This document shows positions 41,306-51,148 of a stretch of DNA of 64,000 nt, piece by piece. The position numbers were made by a program, and so were the translations under genes. The DNA comes from Polyangium jinanense (GTDB lineage Bacteria; Myxococcota; Polyangia; Polyangiales; Polyangiaceae): the NCBI RefSeq assembly GCF_028435365.1, contig NZ_JAGTJJ010000005.1:310001-374000 (forward strand), in the 5' to 3' direction. Positions within the stretch are counted from its first letter, which is position 1. Each line of letters begins with the position of its first letter. The notes under the pieces were generated by a model. The model ran no database searches. It worked only from the letters and a program-made list of their open reading frames with translations, and had not been told where the DNA came from.

Positions 41306-42463
41306 ATGACCGAGACGACGGCGGCGGAGGCGCCTCGAAAGCGACGAAAAATCGGGCGAGCCGTGCTCCTCGTGATCCTCGCGGCGATCGTGCTCCTCGC
41401 GCGGCCCGCGGATCGGCACCTGCGCGCGGCCTCGCTGCTCCTTCGTTTCGCGGACGAACGAGCGCAGGGGTTCTTGCCGGAGTACGGAAAACACGCGCTC
41501 GAGGAAAGCCTGACCGAGGTGCCCTCCACGCGTGGCCCCGTACGGGCGCGCGTGTATTCGCCCGTGGGCGTGGCGAATGCGCCGGGCGTGGTGATCGTGC
41601 ACGGCGTGCATCGCCTCGCCATCGACGAGCCGCGCCTCATGCGGTTCGCCCGCGCGATCGCGGCGTCGGGCGTCGTCGTGCTCACGCCCGAGGTGAAGGA
41701 GATCGCCGATTATCGTATCGATCCGGCCTCGATCGAGACGCTCGGCGCGGCCGCGCATTCGCTGCGCGAGCGCCTCGGCGACCGGCCCGTGGGCCTCATG
41801 GGCATGAGCTTCGCGGGCGGGCTCGCGCTCCGCGCTGCGTCGGACGGGGCGTTCGCCAAGGACATCGGGTTCGTCGTGGCAATCGGGGCGCATCACGACA
41901 TGCGGCGCGTGCTCGAGTTTTTCAAGAAGAACGAGACCTCGTGGCCGGACGGGCACAAGGAGGCGCTCGCCGCGCACCCGTATGGCGCGTTGGTCCTGCT
42001 TTATTCGCACGTCGAGGCCCTCGTCCCGCCGGCCGACGTGGCCGCGGCGCAGGGCGCGATCCGGCTCTGGCTCTGGGACGATCGCGAGGCCTCGAAAGCG
42101 AAGCTCGCGGAGCTCAGTGCCGAGGCGAGGACCAAGGTCGAGGCGCTGCTCGAAGGAAAGGCCGACGTGCCGGCGCTCATCGACGAGATGACGAAACACC
42201 CCGAGCAAGCGCTCTCGGTCTCGCCCGCGGGGCACCTCGGCGAGCTACACGCCCCGGTGTTCTTGCTTCACGGCGCGACGGATTCGGTGATTCCGGCCTC
42301 GGAGACCCAATGGCTCGCCCACGACGTCCCGCCGGCGCTGCTCCGCGCCGCGCTCGTGACGCCGGCCGTCGAGCATGTCGAGCTCCGCGGAGAGCCGTCG
42401 TTCGCGCAGCAATGGGAGCTCGTCCGGTTCATGGCGGACGTGCTCGACGTGGCGAACGACTGA
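41306..42463 (+). CDS. Membrane-anchored alpha/beta hydrolase
   Basis: A 385-residue protein from ATG 41306. One membrane helix (AVLLVILAAIVLLA) follows a basic start, then a periplasmic or external alpha/beta fold. GVVIVHGVHRLAIDEPRL is the oxyanion-hole strand and GLMGMSFAGGLALRAA the nucleophile elbow (Ser in GMSFAGG). VFLLHGATDSVIPASE supplies the acid, and the terminal HVELRG region may supply the His. The start could instead be at 41213 or 41222, where ATG follows GGAGG at short spacing, but these would put a polar tail before the helix. The role is unknown; an esterase or dienelactone-hydrolase-like function is possible. Confidence 0.8.
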   Translation: MTETTAAEAPRKRRKIGRAVLLVILAAIVLLARPADRHLRAASLLLRFADERAQGFLPEYGKHALEESLTEVPSTRGPVRARVYSPVGVANAPGVVIVHGVHRLAIDEPRLMRFARAIAASGVVVLTPEVKEIADYRIDPASIETLGAAAHSLRERLGDRPVGLMGMSFAGGLALRAASDGAFAKDIGFVVAIGAHHDMRRVLEFFKKNETSWPDGHKEALAAHPYGALVLLYSHVEALVPPADVAAAQGAIRLWLWDDREASKAKLAELSAEARTKVEALLEGKADVPALIDEMTKHPEQALSVSPAGHLGELHAPVFLLHGATDSVIPASETQWLAHDVPPALLRAALVTPAVEHVELRGEPSFAQQWELVRFMADVLDVAND

Positions 42464-42470
42464 GCGACGC

Positions 42471-42830
42471 TCACTGCGTGCAGGCCAGATAAACCCGCAG
42501 TGCTTCGAGGTCGGTCTCGCTCAGCTTGCCGGTCGGAGGCATCGCGCCTTCCGCGGCCTCGCTGTACATCTCCGCCGCCTCTGCCTTGATCTCGTCCGCC
42601 GACGAGAAATCGTATCCGCCCGCCGGCGTCCCGTTGGCGTAATTCGGATTGTGGCAAACCGTGCAGGAATTGGTGATCACGCTCAGGCCCGCCGTCTGCT
42701 GCGCGGACGAGTCGGGCGGGCACTCGCCGAGACCCTCGCTGTCGCTCCCGCAACCCGCGAGCGCGCCAAACGCGGCCATGGAAAACGCGAGTAAGCACAC
42801 AAGCATGTTCTTTTGCGATAGCGTGGACAT
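42471..42830 (-). CDS. Small c-type cytochrome lipoprotein
   Basis: A 119-residue protein. The leader ends in AAFGALAGCGSD (lipobox). A single haem-c site, CTVCHNP, lies near residue 63, with distal-ligand candidates in MYSEAAEGAMPPTGKLSETDLEALRVYLACTQ. The Met of AMPPTG is the usual sixth ligand. Such short proteins are one-haem cytochromes of the c8/DHOR-like kind used in periplasmic electron transfer. It is convergent with the hydrolase gene (7 bp) and divergent from the methyltransferase-fold lipoprotein. A second ATG at 42806 is possible. Confidence 0.88.
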   Translation of the reverse strand: MSTLSQKNMLVCLLAFSMAAFGALAGCGSDSEGLGECPPDSSAQQTAGLSVITNSCTVCHNPNYANGTPAGGYDFSSADEIKAEAAEMYSEAAEGAMPPTGKLSETDLEALRVYLACTQ

Positions 42831-42920
42831 AATTTCCACTCTACCGGGATGGCGCGGTGTGGCAACACGAAACTGCCGCCCCGTTGCCTTCTCGTTTCCG
42901 TTGGGGCAAGGATGCGCCCC

Positions 42921-44012
<1,092 letters not shown>

Positions 44013-44059
44013 TTTCTCCCCACGACCCAAGGACGGGGGCGCATCGGACAAGAAGGACC

Positions 44060-46051
44060 ATGCGCCCCCGTTTGCTTTTGTTTCCAGCGCTCGCAGCTGT
44101 CTTGCTCGCCGGGGGGTGTGCGGGACGGGAAGCGCAAAAGGTCGCTGCACCTGCGGCTCGGGCTGCGCCGAAGGAGAGTGCGCCGCCTGGCGGGGACGCC
44201 TGGCCCTCGCGCCGTAGCGTGCAGTTGTCGCACGATTTCGAGGAGATCGGCGGTGTGGCGGTGTCGGCCGGGGGCGTGCTCGTGGCCGTCGCGGACCATG
44301 AATCCGCGGCCGCCGGGTGCTTCGGGTACACCAATGTCGAGATCACCGTGCACACGGGCGCGGAGGGCGACGAGATCGCCTCGCTACGTTTGCACGACCT
44401 CAGCCTCGACGAAATGGCCTTCGCGCCCTCGGGCGAGACCCTCGCGATCGTGGCCCGGCGGGGCATCGGCGGTTTTGGTGGCCCCGCTGCGACGCTCGCG
44501 CTGCTCGACCCGCGCACGGGCGCGTCCCACGCGTTCGATATCGAACCGCCTTCCGGGTACGGCGGGCTCCGGCTCTCGGTCGCAAAAACGGCCGTGGTCG
44601 TCGGCGTTTTCCCCGATGGAAAGGTCTTTCTGCGAAAACTCCCCTCGGGCGAGCCGCTCGCCACGTTCAGCGATCCTTCCTTCACCGCCATGGCGCTCTC
44701 CGAGGACGGGAGCACGCTGGCACTCGGCACGAAGGACGGTCGGATCCGATTGCGAGGTTTACCCGACGGGCGCGTCGTCGGTGAGCTCGCGAGCCCGTCC
44801 GGTGCGCCGAAAAGCCTGCGGTTCCGGGGCGAGCGCATCATTTCCGAGGTGGAAGGCGGGCAGATCTGGGGCGTCCCGGTCTCCGGGGCGCCGCCGGTGC
44901 GCCTCGGGCAGGTTCGTCCGGGCGCGAGGTTCGTCGGAGTTGCCTCGGACGGCCAGGTCGTCGACGTGTTACGCAAGGAGGAGGTGGCGACCGTGGCGCA
45001 GGGCCCGCGCTCGTTCACCCTGCCGCGATCCTATCCTCTTCACGCCGACGTCGTGGCGGCGCTGTCGCCGGAGGGGGATCGTGTCGTCGCGGCGCGCAGC
45101 TCGCGCGTGTTCCTTCGGCGCCCGGGAGACCTCACGGCCGACGGGATCACACTCGGGCCGCACCTCGCGATCCCGGCCTTCGGCGTGGGCCCGCTCGCGG
45201 ACGGAGCCGTGCTCCTCGGCGCGAGGTGGGACGATGGCACGGCGCGGATATGGAATGTGCGGACAGGACAACCGATCGTCCTGGAAAACGGTCCGCTGCC
45301 GCGCTTGTCCTCGCTTGCGATCCATGAAAAGGGCGCCGTGGCCACGGTGGACCAGGGCGGCACGGCGATCCTGTGGGATCGACAGGGCACGACGTTGAAG
45401 CCGCGTCACGCTTTGCGGACGAACAGCCCCGCGACCGTGGTGACGTTCGACGGGTCGGGGGATCGGATCCTGGTCGGGACGCGGCGGGGCGAGATGGTGA
45501 TCGCCGAGAGTTCGACCGGAAAAACCCGGCGAGTGGTGCGCACCGGGAGCAAGCCCGTGTTGTCCATCAAGATGATGGGCGAAAAGACGGCGTGGGTCGA
45601 GGTCGCCTGGGACCGCGAATGGAACCAGATGCTCATGGTCGACCTCGAGACGGGAAAGCAGAAACCCGACGAGGAAAAAGGCACCATCGGCCTGCTGGGT
45701 GGGGATCCCAATGCGCCGACCGAGTCCTGGGGGACGGCCAAGCCGCGGCTCCGGCTCGATTGCTGGGACGCGGTCTGCCGGCTCTCCGAGGAAGACGCGT
45801 CGCGAGGTGGTGATTCCATCCGTCTTTTGGCGCGCTTCGGCGTACTCGATCGACCCGGCGCAGTGTTCGTCATGACCGACGACGGGCGTGTGGACACGCT
45901 GGGCACCACGTCGGCCGATTTCTTCACGTGTCGCGAAGACGGAAAAACCTACCCGCTCGCTCATTGCCCCGACGCCATCGCAGCTCCAGGGCTGCTCGGG
46001 CGCGCGCTCGATACAGCCTGCGCTCAGGGCGCGGCGTTCTGCCCGAGATAA
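44060..46051 (+). CDS. Beta-propeller (WD40-like) lipoprotein
   Basis: A 663-residue protein with leader LLLFPALAAVLLAGGC (lipobox). AAGAAGGA precedes the ATG closely. From about residue 55, repeated blades of the type 'MALSEDGSTLALGTKDGRIRLRGLPDG' and 'LADGAVLLGARWDDGTARIWNVRTGQP' indicate a WD40/PQQ-like propeller of seven or more blades. The final part (LDCWDAVCRLSEED and following) has several Cys residues. It overlaps the convergent M56/SLT/M23 gene by 28 bp. It is probably a surface or periplasmic recognition platform. Confidence 0.8.
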   Translation: MRPRLLLFPALAAVLLAGGCAGREAQKVAAPAARAAPKESAPPGGDAWPSRRSVQLSHDFEEIGGVAVSAGGVLVAVADHESAAAGCFGYTNVEITVHTGAEGDEIASLRLHDLSLDEMAFAPSGETLAIVARRGIGGFGGPAATLALLDPRTGASHAFDIEPPSGYGGLRLSVAKTAVVVGVFPDGKVFLRKLPSGEPLATFSDPSFTAMALSEDGSTLALGTKDGRIRLRGLPDGRVVGELASPSGAPKSLRFRGERIISEVEGGQIWGVPVSGAPPVRLGQVRPGARFVGVASDGQVVDVLRKEEVATVAQGPRSFTLPRSYPLHADVVAALSPEGDRVVAARSSRVFLRRPGDLTADGITLGPHLAIPAFGVGPLADGAVLLGARWDDGTARIWNVRTGQPIVLENGPLPRLSSLAIHEKGAVATVDQGGTAILWDRQGTTLKPRHALRTNSPATVVTFDGSGDRILVGTRRGEMVIAESSTGKTRRVVRTGSKPVLSIKMMGEKTAWVEVAWDREWNQMLMVDLETGKQKPDEEKGTIGLLGGDPNAPTESWGTAKPRLRLDCWDAVCRLSEEDASRGGDSIRLLARFGVLDRPGAVFVMTDDGRVDTLGTTSADFFTCREDGKTYPLAHCPDAIAAPGLLGRALDTACAQGAAFCPR

Positions 46052-47970
46052 CGCGCCGGATCGATCGCCTCGCCATAATCGCGCACCTCGAAGTGGACGT
46101 GCGGACCTCCCTCGGGCGCGCCGACCTCGCCGAGGACATCTCCGCGAGCGACGACCGCGCCGACCTCTGCTTTCACGTTCGCGAGGTGCCGATACCGCGT
46201 CTCGATGCCGCGGCCGTGCGCGAGGACCAGCACGGGCTCGCCTTTCGCATTCTTCTCGATACGGTCGACCGTCCCGTCGAGGGGCGCGAGCACCGTCGTC
46301 CCGGCCGCGGCCGCGAGGTCCACGCCCTCGTGCGGCGCGCTGGTTTGTCCGGGCGTTGCGTCGCCGAAATGCAAGGTCACGCGCGCGCCGGGGAGCGGGT
46401 GCGAGGAGCGCGAGGCTACTTTTCCACGTACGCGCTCACGCCAGGTGTCGTACGTCGCGGAGCGCGCCGCGTGACGCTCGTTCCACATGCCCGTGGTGAG
46501 CGCGCGGTACTTCTCGGTCTCCTCCGAGAGCTCGGCCTTCCCATCGAGCCACGCGCGCACGCGGTTCTCGCCGCCGTTGTACGCCGCGGCCGAGAGCTCG
46601 AACGCGCGCGCCGGGTCTTTTTTGCCAAACTCGACGAACTGCTTGCCGAAGTACGAGGCGCCGAGATCGAGGTTGTAGGCCGGATCGAGCAGGCGTTCGT
46701 CGGCGTGATCGGCAATGCCGAGCTCCTTGGCGACCGTGACGGCCGTGCCGGGCATGAGCTGCATCAGGCCGAGGGCGCCGGCCGGGCTCTTCGCCTTCGG
46801 ATCGCCTCCCGACTCGACGAGCGTGAGGATCGCGACGGCCTCGGGATCGACGTTGCCCTTCCGGGCAGACGCGGCGATGGCCGATTCCCAGCGCAAGATC
46901 GCGGGCGGCAACCAGGGAATGCCGAGCGCGGCCGACGGGGCCTTCGTCCCGGTGATGCCGGGTTTTTCCACGGCGGGCGGCGGCTCGCCGCCACAAGCGG
47001 CGAGCGTGGCGAGGGCGAGACCAAGCGTGCTCGCGAGCGCAAGCGCCGGCGCGGCGAGGGCGCGGCCCGTGGGCGCATGGGGCGTTTTGCCATCGATCAA
47101 ACGACGAATCCTCATGACGAGCGAACCTCCATTCGACCCGAGCGCGAGCTCGGGCGTGCGTGCGCGCATCCCCTCCAGCGCGGCGAGAGCGCGGGCATAA
47201 CGAACCGGGTCTCCGACGGCCGCCACGGCGTCGTCGTCGCAGAGGTGCTCACGCTCCCTCCGTGCGACGCGCGAGACCCAGTGGACGGCCGGGTGATAGA
47301 ACAACGCTGCCTCGACGATCGATTGCAGGATGTTCGTCAGGACATCGAACCTGCGCACGTGCGCGAGCTCGTGCGCGAGCAGGGCCGTGAGGCAAGACGG
47401 CGGAAGATCCGTGAGCGCGGCGAGCGGCACGAGCACGACGGGCCGGAGCCAGCCGATGACCATGGGCACGTCCACGCGATCCGAGCCGACGAGCCGCACG
47501 CCCTTCCGGACGCCGAGGCGCCGGGCGAGTTTGTCGAAGCGAACCTCGAGCGCCGAGGACACGGGCACCGTATGATGGCGAATCAAAGACGAGAGGCGCG
47601 CGAGCCCCACGGCGAGGCGGGCCGACATGAAGAGCGCGCCAAGGGTCCACGCCATCACGACGATCGCGGGCCACAGGGGCGGACCGCTGCCCGCCGCGGG
47701 CGCGGCGATCGTGGCCCAGGCGTTCGGCGGGACGAACGCTTCGGCGGCGAGGGCCGCGTGGAAATAGGCAAACGTCAAAGGTGGCGCGAGCGCCATGAGG
47801 GCGAGCGCGGCGCAGGCGGCCGTATACCGCGCGGCGGCGTGGCTGCGCGGCAGGCCTGCGAGGGTCGCGGCGAGAAAGAGGGCGATCACCACGCCTTGCC
47901 AGAGGAAATGGAGGAGCGCGAGCCCGAGCGCCGCGACGAACGGCGAGGTGGCGAGGTTGGCGAGGCTCAT
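46024..47970 (-). CDS. Triple fusion: BlaR1-type M56 protease, lytic transglycosylase (SLT) and M23 endopeptidase
   Basis: A 648-residue protein. Residues 1-300 resemble the membrane protease part of BlaR1/MecR1: about four helices and H200-E201-x-x-H204 (LAHELAHVRRFD). A membrane helix at about 306-325 (ALASTLGLALATLAACG) follows. The next 170 residues are an SLT domain: catalytic Glu at 386 (LVESGGDPKAKSPAGALGLMQLMPGTA) and AAAYNGG at about 463. The final part is an M23 endopeptidase: HEGVDLAA near 547-554 and HVHFEVRD at 624-631. BlaR1 normally ends in a penicillin-binding sensor domain, which is absent here. The two murein-cleaving domains replace it. The gene overlaps blaI by four bases. 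Confidence 0.92.
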   Translation of the reverse strand: MSLANLATSPFVAALGLALLHFLWQGVVIALFLAATLAGLPRSHAAARYTAACAALALMALAPPLTFAYFHAALAAEAFVPPNAWATIAAPAAGSGPPLWPAIVVMAWTLGALFMSARLAVGLARLSSLIRHHTVPVSSALEVRFDKLARRLGVRKGVRLVGSDRVDVPMVIGWLRPVVLVPLAALTDLPPSCLTALLAHELAHVRRFDVLTNILQSIVEAALFYHPAVHWVSRVARREREHLCDDDAVAAVGDPVRYARALAALEGMRARTPELALGSNGGSLVMRIRRLIDGKTPHAPTGRALAAPALALASTLGLALATLAACGGEPPPAVEKPGITGTKAPSAALGIPWLPPAILRWESAIAASARKGNVDPEAVAILTLVESGGDPKAKSPAGALGLMQLMPGTAVTVAKELGIADHADERLLDPAYNLDLGASYFGKQFVEFGKKDPARAFELSAAAYNGGENRVRAWLDGKAELSEETEKYRALTTGMWNERHAARSATYDTWRERVRGKVASRSSHPLPGARVTLHFGDATPGQTSAPHEGVDLAAAAGTTVLAPLDGTVDRIEKNAKGEPVLVLAHGRGIETRYRHLANVKAEVGAVVARGDVLGEVGAPEGGPHVHFEVRDYGEAIDPARYLGQNAAP

Positions 47971-48353
47971 TTCGACTTCTTTCGCTCCATGTCGTCGAGC
48001 AGCGCGCGAATCTCGGCGAGCTCCTCGCGGGACGCTCGCTCGGTCGAGAGCGCGCGCATGACGAGCCGCGACGCCGAGCCGCCGAACGCCTTTTCCACGA
48101 GGTCGTGCACGAGCCCTTTTTGAGCCTGTTCCTCGGGGATCGTCGCTCGATACACGTGGCTCTTGCCCGCCTCGTCGCGCTCGACGAGCCCTTTCTGGGC
48201 CATGATCTGCATGAGCTTGAGCACCGTCGTGTACCCCGTGCCCTGGACAGGCTTCAGATCCTCGTGGACCTCACGCACCGTCGAGGGGCCGCGGCGCCAG
48301 AGGACGCGCAGGATCGCGAGCTCCGCGTCCGTGGGGAGCGACCTGTTCACCAT
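47967..48353 (-). CDS. blaI: BlaI/MecI-type transcriptional repressor
   Basis: A 128-residue protein. Residues about 6-75 form a winged helix: TDAELAILRVLWRRGPSTVREVHEDLKPVQGTGYTTVLKLMQIMAQKGLVERDEAGKSHVYRA. This is the BlaI/MecI fold, where a dimerisation tail (here KAFGGSASRLVMRALSTERASREELAEI) follows. These repressors are cut by the paired M56 protease, which is the next gene (overlap 47967-47970). A perfect dyad lies 13 bp upstream of the ATG. The pair normally controls a beta-lactamase; the only beta-lactamase here lies about 20 kb away. Confidence 0.93.
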   Translation of the reverse strand: MVNRSLPTDAELAILRVLWRRGPSTVREVHEDLKPVQGTGYTTVLKLMQIMAQKGLVERDEAGKSHVYRATIPEEQAQKGLVHDLVEKAFGGSASRLVMRALSTERASREELAEIRALLDDMERKKSK

Positions 48354-48366
48354 GGTCCGGATGATG

Positions 48367-48382
48367 TACGAATTTCTTCGTA
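48367..48382. promoter_or_regulatory. BlaI-type operator dyad upstream of blaI
   Basis: TACGAA-TTTC-TTCGTA is a perfect 6-4-6 inverted repeat ending in TAC...GTA, the core spacing expected for BlaI/MecI boxes. It lies 14 bp upstream of the blaI ATG (48353), where bound repressor would block both transcription and the start region. Autoregulation of the blaI plus M56-fusion unit follows. Confidence 0.7.
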
Positions 48383-48424
48383 GATGTCAAGCGCGCGGGG
48401 GCGTTTTTTCCGGGACGTCCAGGG

Positions 48425-50899
48425 TCAGCCCACGATCTCCCCGCCCCACTTGCAGCCGCAGCGGAGGTTCCCGTTCTCGTGCCGGGGAAAGCTCTCGGTA
48501 CAACGATAACAATACTCGGCCGGGCAATGCGTGCACAGGCTCAGGTTCTCGACCCGGTACCGTTCGCTGCATCGGGAGCAATAGCTGCGGTCTTCGAGAA
48601 TGCCGTAGTAATAGCCTTCCTTGGCCTCGAAGCTCTTTTTGATGAGCTCCTTCGCGTCGTCGGACAGCACGTCGTGCCGCCCGCCTTCGCTGATGTTCCA
48701 CGCGGCGGCAATCACGATGTCCCAGGGCTCGAGCAAATCGTCGCTCCTGCACCCCCCGCACATCCAGACGGACGCCTTTTCCTCGATCCATTCTTTCATC
48801 CGCTTGCCCTCCCGCGGCGGCGGGGGCGGCGGGGGTGGCGGCGGCGGGGGTGGGAGCGGCTGAGCGAGCATCCGACGACGCTCGGCAGCCACGCTCTCCA
48901 CGGCGCCGAGCGGCGGGCCCGTGTACCAATCGACGAGGTGCACGCCACCTGCCTCGTCCCCCACGACGAACGTGCGCTGGCTCGATACCACCGCGCAGCA
49001 AAGCATGGGCGCGCTCCACGGCTGGAGATGAAAGAGGACACTGCCGCGCCCCCGCACAGGCGGAAGCGACCATACCTGCAGCGTGCCATCCCGCCCCACG
49101 GAGACGACGACATTGCGAAAGGGCGGGCAAGCGACGCTCTGAACGCCGGGGTGAGAATGAAGCGCAAAGATGGGGTCGCGATCCTGCAAATCGACGAGGC
49201 ACAACGTATCGTCGTCCGCCACCACGACGAGCCGCTCCTCGTCGGCCGTCACGGCGAGCGCACGCACGGACCCCGGTTTTCCCACGAGCGTACGCGTGAG
49301 GGTCCCCGTTTCGAGGTCCCAGACCTGGAGCGCGCCGTCGTCCGACGCGGAAATGCCGATCTTGCCGTCCGGCGTCATGGCCACGGCGCACACGTCGCCC
49401 TCGTGGGCCGCGATTTCGTGGAGGATACACTCCTGCTCGATATCGATGACGAGCGCCGTGCCTCCCCGCATCCCGACGAGCAGCCGCCCGCCCGCCACCG
49501 CGAGCGCGCGCGGCTCACGCGCGAGGCGAACCTCCGCAATGGGCTCTCCCTCGGGAATCTCCCAGAGGGCGAGCGCGTCCTTCGACGCAGCCACGGCAAA
49601 ACGATCGTCGGCCGTGAGCCCGAGCGCCGTGATCTGCGTGGCCGCCCAATGGAGCGTCCAGACCACCTCGCCGCGCTCCACGTCCCAGACGTCGATCGCA
49701 GGCTCTTTCGCCCACGCGCGGAGACGCGCCGTGAGCGCGAGCCGAGCCCCCGCCGCGAGCAAATCCACGGCGCCCCGCAATTCCGCGGCGAGCGCCGAAG
49801 GATCGAAGCGCTCGCGCAGGTGCGGCATTTCTTCTCCCTCGCCGAGGCTCGCCTCCGCACACGCGCGCAGGGCGCCGAGCTCGGGGCGCAGGCAACCATT
49901 GCGGATCATCTGCAAGAGGTTCTGCGGTACGAGCGCCGCCTCCCGGTGGCGCAAGGCCCCCGCGGCAGGCTCCAGCGCAGCGACGAGCGAGCCGAGCGCG
50001 AGGGTCCGGCCCTCGTCTCCGGTGAGCGCGCAGAGGCGCAAGGCGGTGCGCAGATCCCCGAGCACGTCGTAAGGACCGCGCCGCTGCATCTCCGCCACGA
50101 GCTGCGACGGATCGAGGAGTTTCACGCTGATCTCCGCCACCATGGATGCAGCCAGGCCCGGCAGGTCGTCGAGGGTCGTCACGACGAACCCGAGCACGGC
50201 GGGAGGTAGCCGGGACAAACGCGCCGTGAACCGCTCGACGAGCCCTTGCGCGCTCGCCGCGTCGAGCGCCGCGACGACCTCGGAGGGCTTGAGCCCGAGC
50301 AGCGCCTCGAAGAGCTCCCGAGGGAGCGAGCTTCTCGGTTCGAGCATGGCCGCCGCCTGCAAGAGGCGCCGCGCATGGGCGTTCTCGAGCGCATCCCAAC
50401 GGGGCCGAAGCGCCTCGGGCCCCTCGTCCGGGACGGCTGATTCGTTGGGATCGGGCGTCCGCGTCACGGCAAGCACGTGCGTCGGAAAGGGCGTACATCC
50501 GAAGAGCGCGTCGAGCTCGGCGCGGAGCAGGCCTGGGTCGTCCACGTTATCGACGATGAGCAAGGCCTCGTGTTGTCGTCGCAGGTGTGCCCCGAGGGCG
50601 CGTAGCTTGAGAGCGCGCGAGACCCCCGGCCCGGTGAGATCTAGCTGCTCGGCGAGGAGGGCGAAACAAGCGGCCGGATCGGCGCCTTGCTCGACCCAGT
50701 AAAGAGGTGACCAGAATTCCTTGTACCGATGCGCATACTGGACCGCGAGGCGGCTGGACACGCAAAAATCATTCGGAGCGTCCCAGGCGAACCGGTGAAG
50801 AACCACGAAATCATCGGCGAGGAGCCGCGTGTGCAGCCCAGGGAGGCGTTCCTGCCCGGACGTATCCGGATTCGAAGGGAAAGGGACGTGGAACGACAC
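48425..50899 (-). CDS. STAND-like protein with degenerate P-loop, WD40 propeller and C-terminal zinc-ribbon region
   Basis: An 824-residue protein starting at GTG 50899, eight bases after AAGGAGG. The N-terminus copies a STAND/NB-ARC leader (VPFPSNPDTSGQERLPGLHTRLL). The expected Walker A GGVGKS/T is replaced by DFCVSS just before RLAVQYAHRY, so the Lys is lost (about residues 40-50). A Walker-B-like EALLIVDNVDD is kept at 111-121. The middle is WD40-like (VCAVAMTPDGKIGISASDDGALQVWDLETG). After a 13-Pro run come several Cys pairs: MCGGC (714/717), CSRC (774/777), CTHC, CYRC and CGC, fitting zinc ribbons. It has lost its ATPase switch but kept recognition and binding parts. Confidence 0.85.
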   Translation of the reverse strand: MSFHVPFPSNPDTSGQERLPGLHTRLLADDFVVLHRFAWDAPNDFCVSSRLAVQYAHRYKEFWSPLYWVEQGADPAACFALLAEQLDLTGPGVSRALKLRALGAHLRRQHEALLIVDNVDDPGLLRAELDALFGCTPFPTHVLAVTRTPDPNESAVPDEGPEALRPRWDALENAHARRLLQAAAMLEPRSSLPRELFEALLGLKPSEVVAALDAASAQGLVERFTARLSRLPPAVLGFVVTTLDDLPGLAASMVAEISVKLLDPSQLVAEMQRRGPYDVLGDLRTALRLCALTGDEGRTLALGSLVAALEPAAGALRHREAALVPQNLLQMIRNGCLRPELGALRACAEASLGEGEEMPHLRERFDPSALAAELRGAVDLLAAGARLALTARLRAWAKEPAIDVWDVERGEVVWTLHWAATQITALGLTADDRFAVAASKDALALWEIPEGEPIAEVRLAREPRALAVAGGRLLVGMRGGTALVIDIEQECILHEIAAHEGDVCAVAMTPDGKIGISASDDGALQVWDLETGTLTRTLVGKPGSVRALAVTADEERLVVVADDDTLCLVDLQDRDPIFALHSHPGVQSVACPPFRNVVVSVGRDGTLQVWSLPPVRGRGSVLFHLQPWSAPMLCCAVVSSQRTFVVGDEAGGVHLVDWYTGPPLGAVESVAAERRRMLAQPLPPPPPPPPPPPPPREGKRMKEWIEEKASVWMCGGCRSDDLLEPWDIVIAAAWNISEGGRHDVLSDDAKELIKKSFEAKEGYYYGILEDRSYCSRCSERYRVENLSLCTHCPAEYCYRCTESFPRHENGNLRCGCKWGGEIVG

Positions 50900-50913
50900 G
50901 ACACGCACCTCCT

Positions 50914-51042
50914 TTACGGCGCCCCGCCATCCGGCGCGGCGCCCGCGCTCGGATCAGCCTCCACCTCGGGCGCCCCTTTGCTGCACGCGGCGAAGAGGAG
51001 GGTGGTCACGACGAACCCTGGCACGAACGCGCGCCGTAACAT
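50914..51042 (-). CDS. 42-residue lipoprotein
   Basis: A short gene on the minus strand: ATG at 51042, stop TAA at 50914-50916. The leader MLRRAFVPGFVVTTLLFAAC ends in a good lipobox, followed by SKGAPEVEADPSAGAAPDGGAP. The stop is 14 bp before the GTG of the STAND-like gene, and the AAGGAGG site of that gene begins in the stop codon, so the two look translationally linked. It is too short for a folded domain. It may be a tether or simply a small lipoprotein. Confidence 0.55.
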   Translation of the reverse strand: MLRRAFVPGFVVTTLLFAACSKGAPEVEADPSAGAAPDGGAP

Positions 51043-51148
51043 GACAAGAGGATGGGAACCTAACTATCAGCGCGCGTCAAGACAGCTACCCTCTTGTGCT
51101 CGCCGTCCGTTCATGCCAAACAGCGATGCCCAGGGAGGTAACCATCAC

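Noticed and set aside
48425..51042. A phage-defence (Avs/NLR-like) system
   Set aside because: The Walker A Lys is missing and no effector domain or neighbouring defence gene is seen. It is reported as a degenerate STAND-like protein instead.
51044..51097. ACAAGAGG/CCTCTTGT inverted repeat before the GST gene
   Set aside because: Arms of eight bases with a 38-base spacer are expected by chance in a sequence this long; no regulator gene supports it.
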